Shown: in pieces, positions 46,179 to 54,000 of the stretch
Layout of the letters: every line of letters starts with the position of its first letter
Position numbering within the stretch: position 1 is the first letter of the stretch
Assembly: GCA_018066285.1 (NCBI GenBank)
Contig: JAGHRS010000006.1
Span: 91,422-155,421 of the forward strand
Direction of reading: 5' to 3'
Length of the DNA stretch: 64,000 nucleotides
Origin: Candidatus Treponema caballi
GTDB lineage: Bacteria > Spirochaetota > Spirochaetia > Treponematales > Treponemataceae
Notes under the pieces: model-generated
Databases searched by the model: none
The model's input: only the letters and a program-made list of their open reading frames with translations
Told to the model about the DNA's origin: nothing
Translations under genes and position numbers: made by a program

Positions 46179-47864
46179 ATGCGAATTTTACAAGTTTTTT
46201 TTTACACCGTACTTTCCATCTTCCTCATGACTTCAGGAATTCCAAATGAAATACTCAGTTTCGGAATGCCTCTTGCAGGTCTTCTTTGCCTTGTTCCATT
46301 CTATCTTGCACTTTCACGATGCAAAACCTACAGGGAAGCCGGATTATGCACATCCCTTTTTCTTGGCACAGTTCATGCTGCGTCAAGTTTCTGGCTGGCA
46401 AACTTCAAGGAATTCGCAATACTTACGATAGGCGCTTCAAGTGCATTTTACTATGTTGCAGGATGGTTCATAGGACAGCTGCTGTATATTCCATTCAACA
46501 TAACACTGCATCCGGAAGAAGAATTGCGTGAAAATGCCGGATGCCGCCCGTTCAATGTCATTATCAGGATATTGTACTTTACTGCTGCATGGACGCTTTA
46601 TGAATGGTGGAAATCTGAAGGTTTCCTCGCCTATCCATGGGGAACTGTCATACTTACTTCATGGAAATGGAAACTGCTTATACAGATTGTCTCCCTCACA
46701 GGAACATGGGGAATAAGTTTCCTTTTTTCACTCTTTGCAGCAACCGCAGCAGAAGTCATCCGTTCCTTCTGGCGCAATGAACACGCATTCCGCAACATTT
46801 TCCTTTCATCAGAAAGGACGGTAACGGCAAACGCCGCCCTTTTCACAGTATTCCTCTTTCTTGCTTCCCTGATATATGGCACGTATGAATTCTATAAGCC
46901 ACGAACTCCCGTAAAAACGCTCAATACCGTTCTTGTCCAGCATAACGCAGATTCCTGGGAAGGCTCAGAAGCGGATTGCATTTTAACGGCTGAACGACTT
47001 ACAGAAGAGGCAATAGAAGCTTCAGATAAAGAGCCCCAGATTGTTGTGTGGAGTGAAGGATTCCTTACCTATCCGCTGCCTGAATCATGGTGGTACTATG
47101 ATGGTGTTCCCTATGAATATCCTCTTCAGGAATCAATCCGTGATACCGGTGTTCCCTATTTAATCGGAGCTCCCTACACCATGGATGACACCGGTACACA
47201 TTTTGGAAACTGCGCGGTTCTGCTCAATCCCGATGCATCCATTCAGGAACACTATGCCAAGATTCATCTTGTCCCATTTGCTGAAGGCATACCTTTTGCA
47301 GACAAACCCTGGATGAAGACTTTCATGCAGATAGTCGCAGGCTTTTCCAATGGATGGCAGGCTGGCAACGAATACACCATCTTTACGGTCCAAGGATCAG
47401 AACCTGTTCATTTCTCGGCACCAGTCTGCTTTGAAGATGCCTTCCCTTCCGTATGCCGGCAGCTTTTCCTTGCAGGAAGCGAAGTATTCATGAATATTAC
47501 GAATGATTCATGGTCACTGAAGAAATCAGCAGAATACCAGCACTATATAATGTCCTCATTCCGTGCACTTGAATTCAGGACAACTCTGGTCCGTACAACA
47601 AACGGCGGGTACACTACGGTAACAGGCCCCAATGGTACCATACTTACCGACCTTCCGCTTTTTGAGGAAGCATCTGTTCTTGCCGAAGTTCCCATTTTCG
47701 AACGTGAAATAACCACATATGCAGAGCTCGGAGACTGGATACCTGTCGTGGCATTTGTTATTCTATTATTACTATTACCCTATTTTATCTTTTATCTCCA
47801 ATACCTTTCTTTTCTCCATTCTGAACACATACTGCACGATGAAACAGAATATAGAAGTAACTGA
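46179..47864 (+). CDS. lnt: Apolipoprotein N-acyltransferase Lnt
   Basis: Adds the third acyl chain to lipoproteins in the inner membrane; fits the many lipoproteins here. 561 residues: about seven helices in the first 290 residues, then a nitrilase-like periplasmic domain with the catalytic triad of the family visible as WSEGF (Glu), YAKIHLVPF (Lys) and VCFEDAF (Cys), and a final helix near the C-terminus. The ATG at 46179 is chosen because the preceding in-frame residues (46074-46178) are polar then overlap the promoter and galK. No ribosome-binding site is present. Confidence 0.9.
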   Translation: MRILQVFFYTVLSIFLMTSGIPNEILSFGMPLAGLLCLVPFYLALSRCKTYREAGLCTSLFLGTVHAASSFWLANFKEFAILTIGASSAFYYVAGWFIGQLLYIPFNITLHPEEELRENAGCRPFNVIIRILYFTAAWTLYEWWKSEGFLAYPWGTVILTSWKWKLLIQIVSLTGTWGISFLFSLFAATAAEVIRSFWRNEHAFRNIFLSSERTVTANAALFTVFLFLASLIYGTYEFYKPRTPVKTLNTVLVQHNADSWEGSEADCILTAERLTEEAIEASDKEPQIVVWSEGFLTYPLPESWWYYDGVPYEYPLQESIRDTGVPYLIGAPYTMDDTGTHFGNCAVLLNPDASIQEHYAKIHLVPFAEGIPFADKPWMKTFMQIVAGFSNGWQAGNEYTIFTVQGSEPVHFSAPVCFEDAFPSVCRQLFLAGSEVFMNITNDSWSLKKSAEYQHYIMSSFRALEFRTTLVRTTNGGYTTVTGPNGTILTDLPLFEEASVLAEVPIFEREITTYAELGDWIPVVAFVILLLLLPYFIFYLQYLSFLHSEHILHDETEYRSN

Positions 47865-47959
47865 TATTGCCCAATTTTTTTTGTTGTCCTATTTCTTAAC
47901 AGTGCAATATGTTATCCCTTGCAGTATTTTTCTGCTCCTGTTTTTTTTGGTTTTTTATC

Positions 47960-47988
47960 TTGTCAACGTACATATAGTGTTGTATGAT
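47960..47988 (+). promoter_or_regulatory. nrdR-nrdD promoter
   Basis: TTGTCA (47960-47965), a 17-base spacer and TATGAT (47983-47988); predicted start about 47995. A NrdR half-box lies inside the spacer and a second one downstream of the start. Confidence 0.7.
47965..47980 (+). promoter_or_regulatory. NrdR box 1 at nrdR promoter
   Basis: AACGTACATATAGTGT: the right half (ATATAGTGT) is identical to that of the box at 50664, the left half is degenerate. Lies in the promoter spacer, where a bound repressor would block polymerase. Confidence 0.55.
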
Positions 47989-48006
47989 GAAATTATTGCA
48001 GATACG

Positions 48007-48022
48007 ACACTAAATACAAAAA
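48007..48022 (+). promoter_or_regulatory. NrdR box 2 in nrdR leader
   Basis: ACACTAAATA is identical to the left half of the box at 50664; the right half is lost. Its start is exactly 42 bases (four helical turns) from that of box 1, fitting paired NrdR binding on one DNA face. Confidence 0.5.
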
Positions 48023-48032
48023 GGAAGTTCTA

Positions 48033-48494
48033 ATGCGTTGTCCATACTGCGGAAGTCTTGATGACAAGGTCCTGGAGTCACGAACCATGGCAAACGGTGA
48101 AAGCATACGCCGTCGCCGTGAGTGTCTCGGTTGTGGTTACCGTTTCACAAGTTATGAACGTATCGAAGAAAAACCTTTTATGGTAGTCAAGCGCGACGGC
48201 CGCCGGCAGCCATTTGACCGGACAAAGCTTGAAAAAGGCATTTCACGCGCGCTTGAAAAGCGTCCTGTCTCTACAGAGTCACTTGAAAACATTGTTCTCG
48301 AAATTGAGGATCAGGCCATCATGCGTTGTCGTGGCAGCCGGGAGATTTCAACCGAAGACCTTGGTGACTTAGTTCTTGAGAAACTGCATGCAGTTGACAA
48401 AGTTGCGTACATCCGTTTTGCGTCGGTGTACCGTCACTTTGAAAATCTGGATGAGTTCATAAATGAAGTAAACAAATTGGGGGGGGACCAATGA
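48033..48494 (+). CDS. nrdR: Transcriptional repressor NrdR
   Basis: Senses ATP/dATP and represses ribonucleotide reductase genes. 153 residues: a zinc ribbon (CPYC at residue 3 and CLGC near 31) with a basic RRRRE linker, then an ATP-cone (about 49-139). AAGGAAG precedes the ATG. It overlaps nrdD by four bases (ATGA), giving a coupled repressor-enzyme operon, and its own promoter carries candidate NrdR sites, so autoregulation is likely. Confidence 0.95.
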   Translation: MRCPYCGSLDDKVLESRTMANGESIRRRRECLGCGYRFTSYERIEEKPFMVVKRDGRRQPFDRTKLEKGISRALEKRPVSTESLENIVLEIEDQAIMRCRGSREISTEDLGDLVLEKLHAVDKVAYIRFASVYRHFENLDEFINEVNKLGGDQ

Positions 48495-50605
48495 GCGGAC
48501 AGTCAGTTTTTCCAGAGTGGAGCAATTTTCTGGGAAATAAGAATGACACAGATACCTCAATGGTAATTAAGCATGTCGTTAAGAGATCCGGTGAAATCGC
48601 AGATTACGACCGGACAAAAATTCTTAACGCAGTCGGAAAAGCAATCGAAGCTGTTGAAAAAAGACCTAATCCTGACAAAGCAGAACAGCTTACAGATGCA
48701 GTAGAAGACCGCCTTCGCCTTATGATGGCAGGCCGCCATGCCCATTCAATTCCGGCTATCGAAGAAATTCAGGACATTGTTGAAACTGTACTCATTGAAA
48801 GTCATGAAGTTGCAGTTGCAAAGGCATATATCCTGTACCGCGCAAAGCACGAGGCAATCCGTGATGCAAAGAGCCTCATGCTCGACATCAATGACACCAT
48901 GGACGGCTATCTGAGTCAGTCTGACTGGCGTGTCAACGAGAACGCCAACGTCAACTTCTCACTTGGCGGTCTTATTCTTCACAACTCAGGTACAATCACA
49001 GCCAACTACTGGCTCAGGAACATTTATTCAAAGGAAATCGCAGAAGCCCACAAGACAGCTGCATTCCACATCCATGACCTTTCCATGTTCTCAGGCTACT
49101 GCGCAGGCTGGTCTATCAGACAGCTCATTGCAGAAGGTCTCGGCGGCGTTCCGGACAAGATTACATCAACACCGGCAACCCACCTTTCAACACTGGTAAA
49201 CCAGATTGTAAACTTCCTGGGAATCATGCAGAACGAATGGGCAGGTGCTCAGGCATTCAGCTCTTTCGATACCTATCTTGCACCGTTTGTCCGCAAGGAT
49301 AACCTTACAGAAAAAGAAGTACGCCAGTGTATCCAGAGCTTCATCTATGGTGTCAACACACCAAGCCGCTGGGGTTCACAGGCACCGTTCACAAACATCA
49401 CACTCGACTGGGTATGTCCTGATGACCTTAAGAACAAACCGGCAATTGTCGGCGGTAAGGAAATGGACTTTACCTACGGTGACTGTAAGAAAGAAATGGA
49501 TATGATCAACAAGGCCTTCATCCAGCTCATGATTGAAGGAGATGCTGCAGGCCGCGGATTCGCATATCCTATTCCGACATACAACATTACAAAGGACTTT
49601 GACTGGAACAGTGAGAACGCAAAGCTGCTCTTCGAGATGACAGCACAGTACGGTACTCCAAACTTCCAGAACTTCGTCAATTCAGACCTGAACCCGAGTG
49701 ATGTCCGTTCAATGTGCTGCCGTCTGCAGCTGGACAAACGCGAACTGCGCCGCCGTGGTGGCGGTCTCTTTGGTGCCGATGAGTTCACTGGCTCACTGGG
49801 TGTCGTAACACTCAACCTGCCACAGATCGGTTATCTTGCCAAGAATGAGCAGCAATTCTTTGCACGCCTTGATTACCTCATGGATCTTGCAAAGGAAAGC
49901 CTCTGTACAAAGAGAAAGGTCATCCAGCGCCTGCTGGACGGTGGTCTGTTCCCATATACGCGCCGCTATCTGTCACGTCTGAACAACCATTTCAATACAA
50001 TCGGTCTTTGCGGTATGAACGAATGCTGTCTGAACTTCCTCGGTACAGACATTTCTACACCGAAGGGAAAGGCATTTGCAGAGAAAGTTCTTACCTACAT
50101 GAGAAACCGTCTTGCAGACTATCAGGAAGAAACAGGAGAACTGTTCAACCTGGAGGCAACACCTGCAGAAAGTACTTCATACCGTCTGGCACGTCACGAC
50201 AAGAAGCAGTATCCGGATATCATTACATCAGGAACTGATGAGCCGTTCTATACAAACTCAAGTCAGCTGCCTGTTGATTACACCGCCGACGTTTTCGAAG
50301 CGCTCGATCATCAGGAAAGCCTGCAGACCAAGTACACAGGCGGAACAATGTTCCACGTGTTCATGGGTGAGGCTGTAAAGGACTGGCAGACATGCCGTGA
50401 CCTGGTAAAGGCGATTGCATCAAACTACCGCATTCCGTTCTTCACGATTTCACCGACCTACTCCGTATGCCGTATCCACGGATACCTTACCGGAGAACAG
50501 TTCGAGTGTCCTAAGTGTAAGGCAGAAGCAGAACACGAGCTTAAGATTCAGCTTGCCCAGCTTGAAGCTGAGAAAGCAGCAATTCTTGATGCCCGTAAGA
50601 AATAA
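48491..50605 (+). CDS. nrdD: Class III (anaerobic) ribonucleotide reductase NrdD, lacking the glycyl-radical loop
   Basis: Reduces ribonucleoside triphosphates for anaerobic DNA synthesis. 704 residues: an ATP-cone (about 26-115), the catalytic barrel with the RSMCCRLQLD block (about 407) and the NECCLNFLG block (C512-C513), and a C-terminal zinc site with C660, H663, C673 and C676. Intact family members continue after the zinc site with a RVxGYYRP-type glycyl-radical loop. Here that is missing: the protein ends in a charged helix (AEHELKIQLAQLEAEKAAIL). The missing loop is encoded by the next gene. Hence this is the catalytic half of a split enzyme. Confidence 0.93.
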   Translation: MSGQSVFPEWSNFLGNKNDTDTSMVIKHVVKRSGEIADYDRTKILNAVGKAIEAVEKRPNPDKAEQLTDAVEDRLRLMMAGRHAHSIPAIEEIQDIVETVLIESHEVAVAKAYILYRAKHEAIRDAKSLMLDINDTMDGYLSQSDWRVNENANVNFSLGGLILHNSGTITANYWLRNIYSKEIAEAHKTAAFHIHDLSMFSGYCAGWSIRQLIAEGLGGVPDKITSTPATHLSTLVNQIVNFLGIMQNEWAGAQAFSSFDTYLAPFVRKDNLTEKEVRQCIQSFIYGVNTPSRWGSQAPFTNITLDWVCPDDLKNKPAIVGGKEMDFTYGDCKKEMDMINKAFIQLMIEGDAAGRGFAYPIPTYNITKDFDWNSENAKLLFEMTAQYGTPNFQNFVNSDLNPSDVRSMCCRLQLDKRELRRRGGGLFGADEFTGSLGVVTLNLPQIGYLAKNEQQFFARLDYLMDLAKESLCTKRKVIQRLLDGGLFPYTRRYLSRLNNHFNTIGLCGMNECCLNFLGTDISTPKGKAFAEKVLTYMRNRLADYQEETGELFNLEATPAESTSYRLARHDKKQYPDIITSGTDEPFYTNSSQLPVDYTADVFEALDHQESLQTKYTGGTMFHVFMGEAVKDWQTCRDLVKAIASNYRIPFFTISPTYSVCRIHGYLTGEQFECPKCKAEAEHELKIQLAQLEAEKAAILDARKK

Positions 50606-50618
50606 AAAAAATCTGGTT

Positions 50619-50636
50619 CACTGGAAGCCTCTAGTG
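50619..50636 (+). repeat. Short stem-loop after nrdD
   Basis: CACTGGA/TCTAGTG, seven base pairs with one G-T pair and an AGCC loop, 13 bases after the nrdD stop. No T run follows, so it is more likely an RNA-stability or pausing element than a terminator. Confidence 0.4.
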
Positions 50637-50663
50637 CCATTTATAAATGTTTACCAAGATATC

Positions 50664-50679
50664 ACACTAAATATAGTGT
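50664..50679 (+). promoter_or_regulatory. NrdR box before the glycyl-radical/redoxin gene
   Basis: ACACTAAATATAGTGT, six-base inverted repeat ACACTA/TAGTGT, a close match to the NrdR operator consensus, eight bases upstream of the -35 of the next promoter. A convincing second box was not found nearby. Confidence 0.75.
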
Positions 50680-50687
50680 AGATTTTC

Positions 50688-50716
50688 TTGAAGCGTACCG
50701 ATATGTATGATATGAT
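50688..50716 (+). promoter_or_regulatory. Promoter of the glycyl-radical/redoxin gene
   Basis: TTGAAG (50688-50693), a 17-base spacer and TATGAT (50711-50716); predicted start about 50723, leader about 45 bases including GGGAGG. Confidence 0.7.
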
Positions 50717-50767
50717 GAGTATGAATGTGTGCATACTCAAAATGAAAAGTTGTGGGAGGATGAAAGT

Positions 50768-51307
50768 ATGGCAGAAACAAAAATGAGAGATCTTGAAACT
50801 GTAGAGGCAGAAATTGCCAGAACAAAAGAGGCTCTGGAAAACGTAAAGGGAACAGAGACTGAAGTGTATGCCCGCATCGTCGGATATTACCGTTCTGTAC
50901 GTAACTGGAACAAAGGAAAGCGTGACGAATACGGTCACCGCAAGATGTTCGTATACAACGGAACAGAGAATGATCCAAAAAAGGAAACAACCCCTGTAAT
51001 GCAGGAAGAAGTTGCCCCACAGGCAGCTGAAGTTGTCGTTTCTGATTCAGACGTCATCAGCTACGAGTTCTTCGCCCGCAAGACATGTCCAAACTGCCCG
51101 CCGGTAAAAGCATACCTCGCAGGAGTTTCAATTCCGGGAACATATGTTGACGTAGATTCAGAAGAAGGCCTTGCACGCGCAGCAGAACTCGGCGTCTTCG
51201 CAGCTCCTACAGTCATCATGTATAATGCAGCAGGAGAAGAAGTTTCCCGCGCACACAACGCACAGGAACTTGACGCTATCCTTCACGCAGCTGCAGTAAC
51301 TTGCTGA
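50768..51307 (+). CDS. Glycyl-radical domain of class III ribonucleotide reductase fused to a glutaredoxin-like domain
   Basis: 179 residues from the ATG at 50768, which has GGGAGG eight bases upstream. Residues 1-30 are a charged helix. Residues 34-62 (YARIVGYYRSV then NWNKGK and E..HRKMF) match the glycyl-radical loop that ends normal NrdD proteins, with G39 as the predicted radical site. An acidic, proline-rich linker leads to a thioredoxin-fold redoxin domain (about 96-175) with FARKTCPNCPP (C107, C110) and a cis-proline motif AAPT. The likely role is to carry both the radical and the reductant for NrdD. It lies between nrdD and nrdG and has its own NrdR-box promoter. Confidence 0.88.
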   Translation: MAETKMRDLETVEAEIARTKEALENVKGTETEVYARIVGYYRSVRNWNKGKRDEYGHRKMFVYNGTENDPKKETTPVMQEEVAPQAAEVVVSDSDVISYEFFARKTCPNCPPVKAYLAGVSIPGTYVDVDSEEGLARAAELGVFAAPTVIMYNAAGEEVSRAHNAQELDAILHAAAVTC

Positions 51308-51320
51308 GCAGACATATATC

Positions 51321-52067
51321 ATGCAGCTTTCTGAAAACGCCGGCTCTAAAAAGGCCGGCGTTCTTGTCAAAACAACCTTAGTCGACTTTCCTGGTATCGT
51401 TGCAAGCGCAATCTTTCTTTCTGGCTGCAACCTCCGCTGCCCGTACTGCTATAATACAGGTCTTGTCCTGAATAACGGTGACGCCCCCGATGCAGTTACG
51501 CTTCAGGAAGTCGTTACTCATCTTGAACAGCGTAAATCGGTTATTAAAGGCTTTGTCATTTCCGGGGGCGAGGCCCTTCTTTCGCCAATGCTTCTGCCAC
51601 TGCTCAGGGCAGTGCGTGAGCTCGGCTATAAAGTCAAACTTGACACAAACGGCATTGCAGACAACCGCCTTGAAGACTTAATCCGCTCTGAATATTGTCC
51701 TGATTTCATTGCGCTGGATATAAAAACTTCCCCAGCCCGCTATGCTGAGCTTGCGCCGGCCGGTTTATCTGAGGAAAAGAAAAATAAGCTTACCACGTCA
51801 CTGCTGCACTCTGTAAAACTTGTCTCTTCCCTTCCCGCAGACAGACGCGAATTCAGAACCGTTCTTGTGCCTCCGCTTGTAAAAGAAGATGATATCCGCT
51901 CCATTGCAGCCGAACTGCCATCCGATGCATCGTGGATGTTTGCTCAGTTCAGGAACGAGAACTGTCTTAATCCGGAATACAACAACGTTTCACCGTATAT
52001 TCAGAAAGAACTGGATGCTTTGGTTTCAACAGCACAAAGCCTTATTCCCGGTGCAAAACTTCGCTGA
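51321..52067 (+). CDS. nrdG: Anaerobic ribonucleotide reductase activating protein NrdG (radical SAM)
   Basis: Cleaves S-adenosylmethionine on a 4Fe-4S centre to generate the glycyl radical. 248 residues with GCNLRCPYCYN (CxxxCxxC cluster site, about residues 35-45), ISGGEALL, and LDTNGI plus FIALDIKT blocks, as in NrdG2-type activases. The start ATG at 51321 has no clear ribosome-binding site. A nine-base GC-rich hairpin lies within its first 14 codons and may lower its expression relative to the upstream subunit. Follows the glycyl-radical protein by 13 bases. Confidence 0.9.
   Translation: MQLSENAGSKKAGVLVKTTLVDFPGIVASAIFLSGCNLRCPYCYNTGLVLNNGDAPDAVTLQEVVTHLEQRKSVIKGFVISGGEALLSPMLLPLLRAVRELGYKVKLDTNGIADNRLEDLIRSEYCPDFIALDIKTSPARYAELAPAGLSEEKKNKLTTSLLHSVKLVSSLPADRREFRTVLVPPLVKEDDIRSIAAELPSDASWMFAQFRNENCLNPEYNNVSPYIQKELDALVSTAQSLIPGAKLR
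51336..51362 (+). terminator. GC-rich hairpin inside the start of nrdG
   Basis: AACGCCGGC (51336-51344) and GCCGGCGTT (51354-51362) form a perfect nine-base stem with a nine-base loop, followed by CTTG rather than a long T run. It could partially terminate the upstream transcript or hide the nrdG start region. Confidence 0.5.
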
Positions 52068-52072
52068 TCTAC

Positions 52073-52101
52073 TTGACACTTTTTCGCGTATTTGATAAAG
52101 T
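52073..52101 (+). promoter_or_regulatory. tRNA promoter
   Basis: Consensus TTGACA (52073-52078), a 17-base spacer and TAAAGT (52096-52101); predicted start about 52108, six bases before the tRNA. Confidence 0.7.
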
Positions 52102-52113
52102 AACGAACGTTAT

Positions 52114-52186
52114 GGCGGCATAACTCAGTTGGTAGAGTACCCGGCTCATATCCGGTATGTCGTAGGTTCGAGCCCCACTGCCGCTA
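52114..52186 (+). tRNA. tRNA with CAT anticodon (elongator Met, or Ile2)
   Basis: 73 bases with no encoded CCA. Acceptor GGCGGCA pairs with TGCCGCT (G1-T72 wobble), D arm ACTC/GAGT, anticodon loop CTCATAT, T loop TTCGAGC, discriminator A. The normal pairing at the end of the acceptor excludes initiator Met. The anticodon cannot separate elongator Met from lysidine-modified Ile2. Two mismatches (27-43 C/T and 51-63 A/C) are unusual. Confidence 0.9.
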
Positions 52187-52188
52187 GC

Positions 52189-52218
52189 AAAGTCCACACA
52201 AATGTGTGGACTTTTTTT
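52189..52218 (+). terminator. tRNA terminator
   Basis: A 12-base perfect stem AAAGTCCACACA/TGTGTGGACTTT with a two-base apex, ending in a T run, directly after the tRNA. Confidence 0.95.
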
Positions 52219-52276
52219 ATTCCTTCAAAGATTTAATAATTAGTGTAAATAAGTGTCCAATACCTTTATATTTTCA

Positions 52277-52305
52277 TTGTAAAGCGCTTATTTGGGTGGT
52301 ATAGT
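52277..52305 (+). promoter_or_regulatory. Promoter for the small secreted protein gene
   Basis: TTGTAA (52277-52282), a 17-base spacer and TATAGT (52300-52305); predicted start about 52312, with AAGGAGAT near 52331. Confidence 0.75.
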
Positions 52306-52345
52306 TGAATAGTATCACTGATTTTTCCCAAGGAGATATTTCGAC

Positions 52346-52762
52346 ATGAAGAAAATTACAGCCCTTGTACTCGTTCTCATCCTTTTTTCAATAGTATTCG
52401 TAGGTGCAGAAACACCACCAGAATTGAAGGAAGGTTCATTTACTTATGTAACTGTTCCAATCATAAAAGTTCTGGAACAGAGAAACTACTATGTAGTGTA
52501 TTATCAGAAATTCGGTACAAAGCTGGGATGTGTTTCTATTCCACGTGAATGGTTCATGCAGGGAAAAGCAAACCGCAAAGGTCTTGTTAAGCCTCTTGTC
52601 AAAAACTGCGATCCTTATATTTCCATTTTCTTCAAAGACGGAGAGTTCGCACGCCTTGACCTGAACGTTCCTTCAAATAAGATGCATACAATGTGGGGTG
52701 TTTTCACAGGAAGCGTCCTTCCTTCAGAAATTGATCCTCAGGCATTTGTCCACGGATTGTGA
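52346..52762 (+). CDS. Small secreted protein of unknown function
   Basis: 138 residues. A clear signal peptide (MKKITA, hydrophobic core, VGAET; cleavage at about residue 21) leads to a mature domain of about 117 residues with no recognised family: basic, with aromatic pairs (NYYVVYYQK) and a GCVSIPREWF block. It is likely periplasmic. Strong promoter and AAGGAG point to good expression. Its stop overlaps the start of the M24 peptidase by one base (TGATG). Confidence 0.78.
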   Translation: MKKITALVLVLILFSIVFVGAETPPELKEGSFTYVTVPIIKVLEQRNYYVVYYQKFGTKLGCVSIPREWFMQGKANRKGLVKPLVKNCDPYISIFFKDGEFARLDLNVPSNKMHTMWGVFTGSVLPSEIDPQAFVHGL

Positions 52763-53970
52763 TGTCTGTTTCCATTATTTCTGATATACATAAAGCCCTG
52801 AAAGAAGAATCCATCCTGAACGCTGTGTCTGGATGGATTTTTACAAATTTCCATAACAGGGATTCTTTTACCGATGAACTTCTCTCCATCCCCCGAGATA
52901 TAGTTTCAACACGCAGATGGATTTATATAGTCCTGACAAATGGTACAGAACTTAAAATTCAGCACGCAATTGAACCGCATGCTTTAGATACACTCCCCTC
53001 ATCTGCTGTATACTCTTATTCAAGTCAGACCGGACTGCAAACCATTCTTACAGAAATTTCCGTCAAATACGGAAATAAGTTTGCCGTTCTTTCCGATGCA
53101 GATATCTCTGTCATTTCAACCGTTGACGGTGGATTCATCTCGCTTCTTGAAAAATGCGGAATTACCACGACTACAGCGGCCCCTCTGGTACAACGCTGCA
53201 AGGGACTTCTTTCCCAGAAGCAGATAGATAGTCAGGAACGCGCAGAAACAGTTCTTTATCAGATTGTTTACGATACCTGGCAAATGATATGTAACCGTTA
53301 TTCTACAAAGATGTCTGTCAGCGAATATGAAGTGCAGCAGTTCATCATGAGTCAGTTTGAGAAAAACAATCTGATAACAGATCATCCTCCCATCGTGGCA
53401 TTTGGGCCACATGCAGGTGATCCGCATTATGAGCCATCTGAAACAGAAAGTGCACTTGCCAGAGAAGGAGATGTCATCCAGCTTGATATCTGGGCCAAAG
53501 AAAAGGAAACAGATTCCATATATGCCGACATTTCCTGGGTTTGTTTTTATGGAAAGAAGGTTCCGGACTCAATAGCAGAATGCTGGGAAACCCTTACAAA
53601 GGCACGGGACTGTGTCTGCCCGCTCATTGAATCTTCTGGGAAAGTAACAGGCGCATATCTTGATGAAAACGTCCGCAAGATACTGATTGACGCGGGCTAT
53701 GAACATGGATTGAAACATCGTACAGGCCATGGAATTGACACAGAATGTCACGGATCCGGTGTTAATCTTGATTCTGTAGAGTTCCCCGACAGACGTTTTC
53801 TTCTTGAAGGAAGCTGCTTTTCTGTTGAACCAGGACTGTATTTCAACGACTTTGGATTACGTACTGAAATTGACATTTACATCAAGGATGGTAAACCTGT
53901 CATATCCGGCAGAAAAAACATTACCTGTCCGCTTGAAATACCACAGAAAAACATCTTGACCATTTTGTGA
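52762..53970 (+). CDS. M24-family aminopeptidase (Xaa-Pro peptidase-like)
   Basis: 402 residues. The N-terminal half is a degenerate creatinase-like domain; the C-terminal pita-bread domain has all expected metal ligands: LDIW (Asp), ADISW (Asp), GHGID (His), SVEPG (Glu) and RTEID (Glu). The substrate histidine is in HRTGHG. It probably removes N-terminal residues before proline. The ATG at 52762 is used; a GTG three bases earlier lies within the previous gene. Peptide breakdown would complement the opp import system elsewhere in the window. Confidence 0.9.
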   Translation: MSVSIISDIHKALKEESILNAVSGWIFTNFHNRDSFTDELLSIPRDIVSTRRWIYIVLTNGTELKIQHAIEPHALDTLPSSAVYSYSSQTGLQTILTEISVKYGNKFAVLSDADISVISTVDGGFISLLEKCGITTTTAAPLVQRCKGLLSQKQIDSQERAETVLYQIVYDTWQMICNRYSTKMSVSEYEVQQFIMSQFEKNNLITDHPPIVAFGPHAGDPHYEPSETESALAREGDVIQLDIWAKEKETDSIYADISWVCFYGKKVPDSIAECWETLTKARDCVCPLIESSGKVTGAYLDENVRKILIDAGYEHGLKHRTGHGIDTECHGSGVNLDSVEFPDRRFLLEGSCFSVEPGLYFNDFGLRTEIDIYIKDGKPVISGRKNITCPLEIPQKNILTIL

Positions 53971-54000
53971 TTTTCCATAATGGTACATTAAAGGATATTT

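Noticed and set aside
50606..50767. Simple frameshift or sequencing error splitting nrdD
   Set aside because: The 162-base gap contains a NrdR box, a -35/-10 promoter and a ribosome-binding site, which a frameshift would not create; the redoxin fusion also argues against it.
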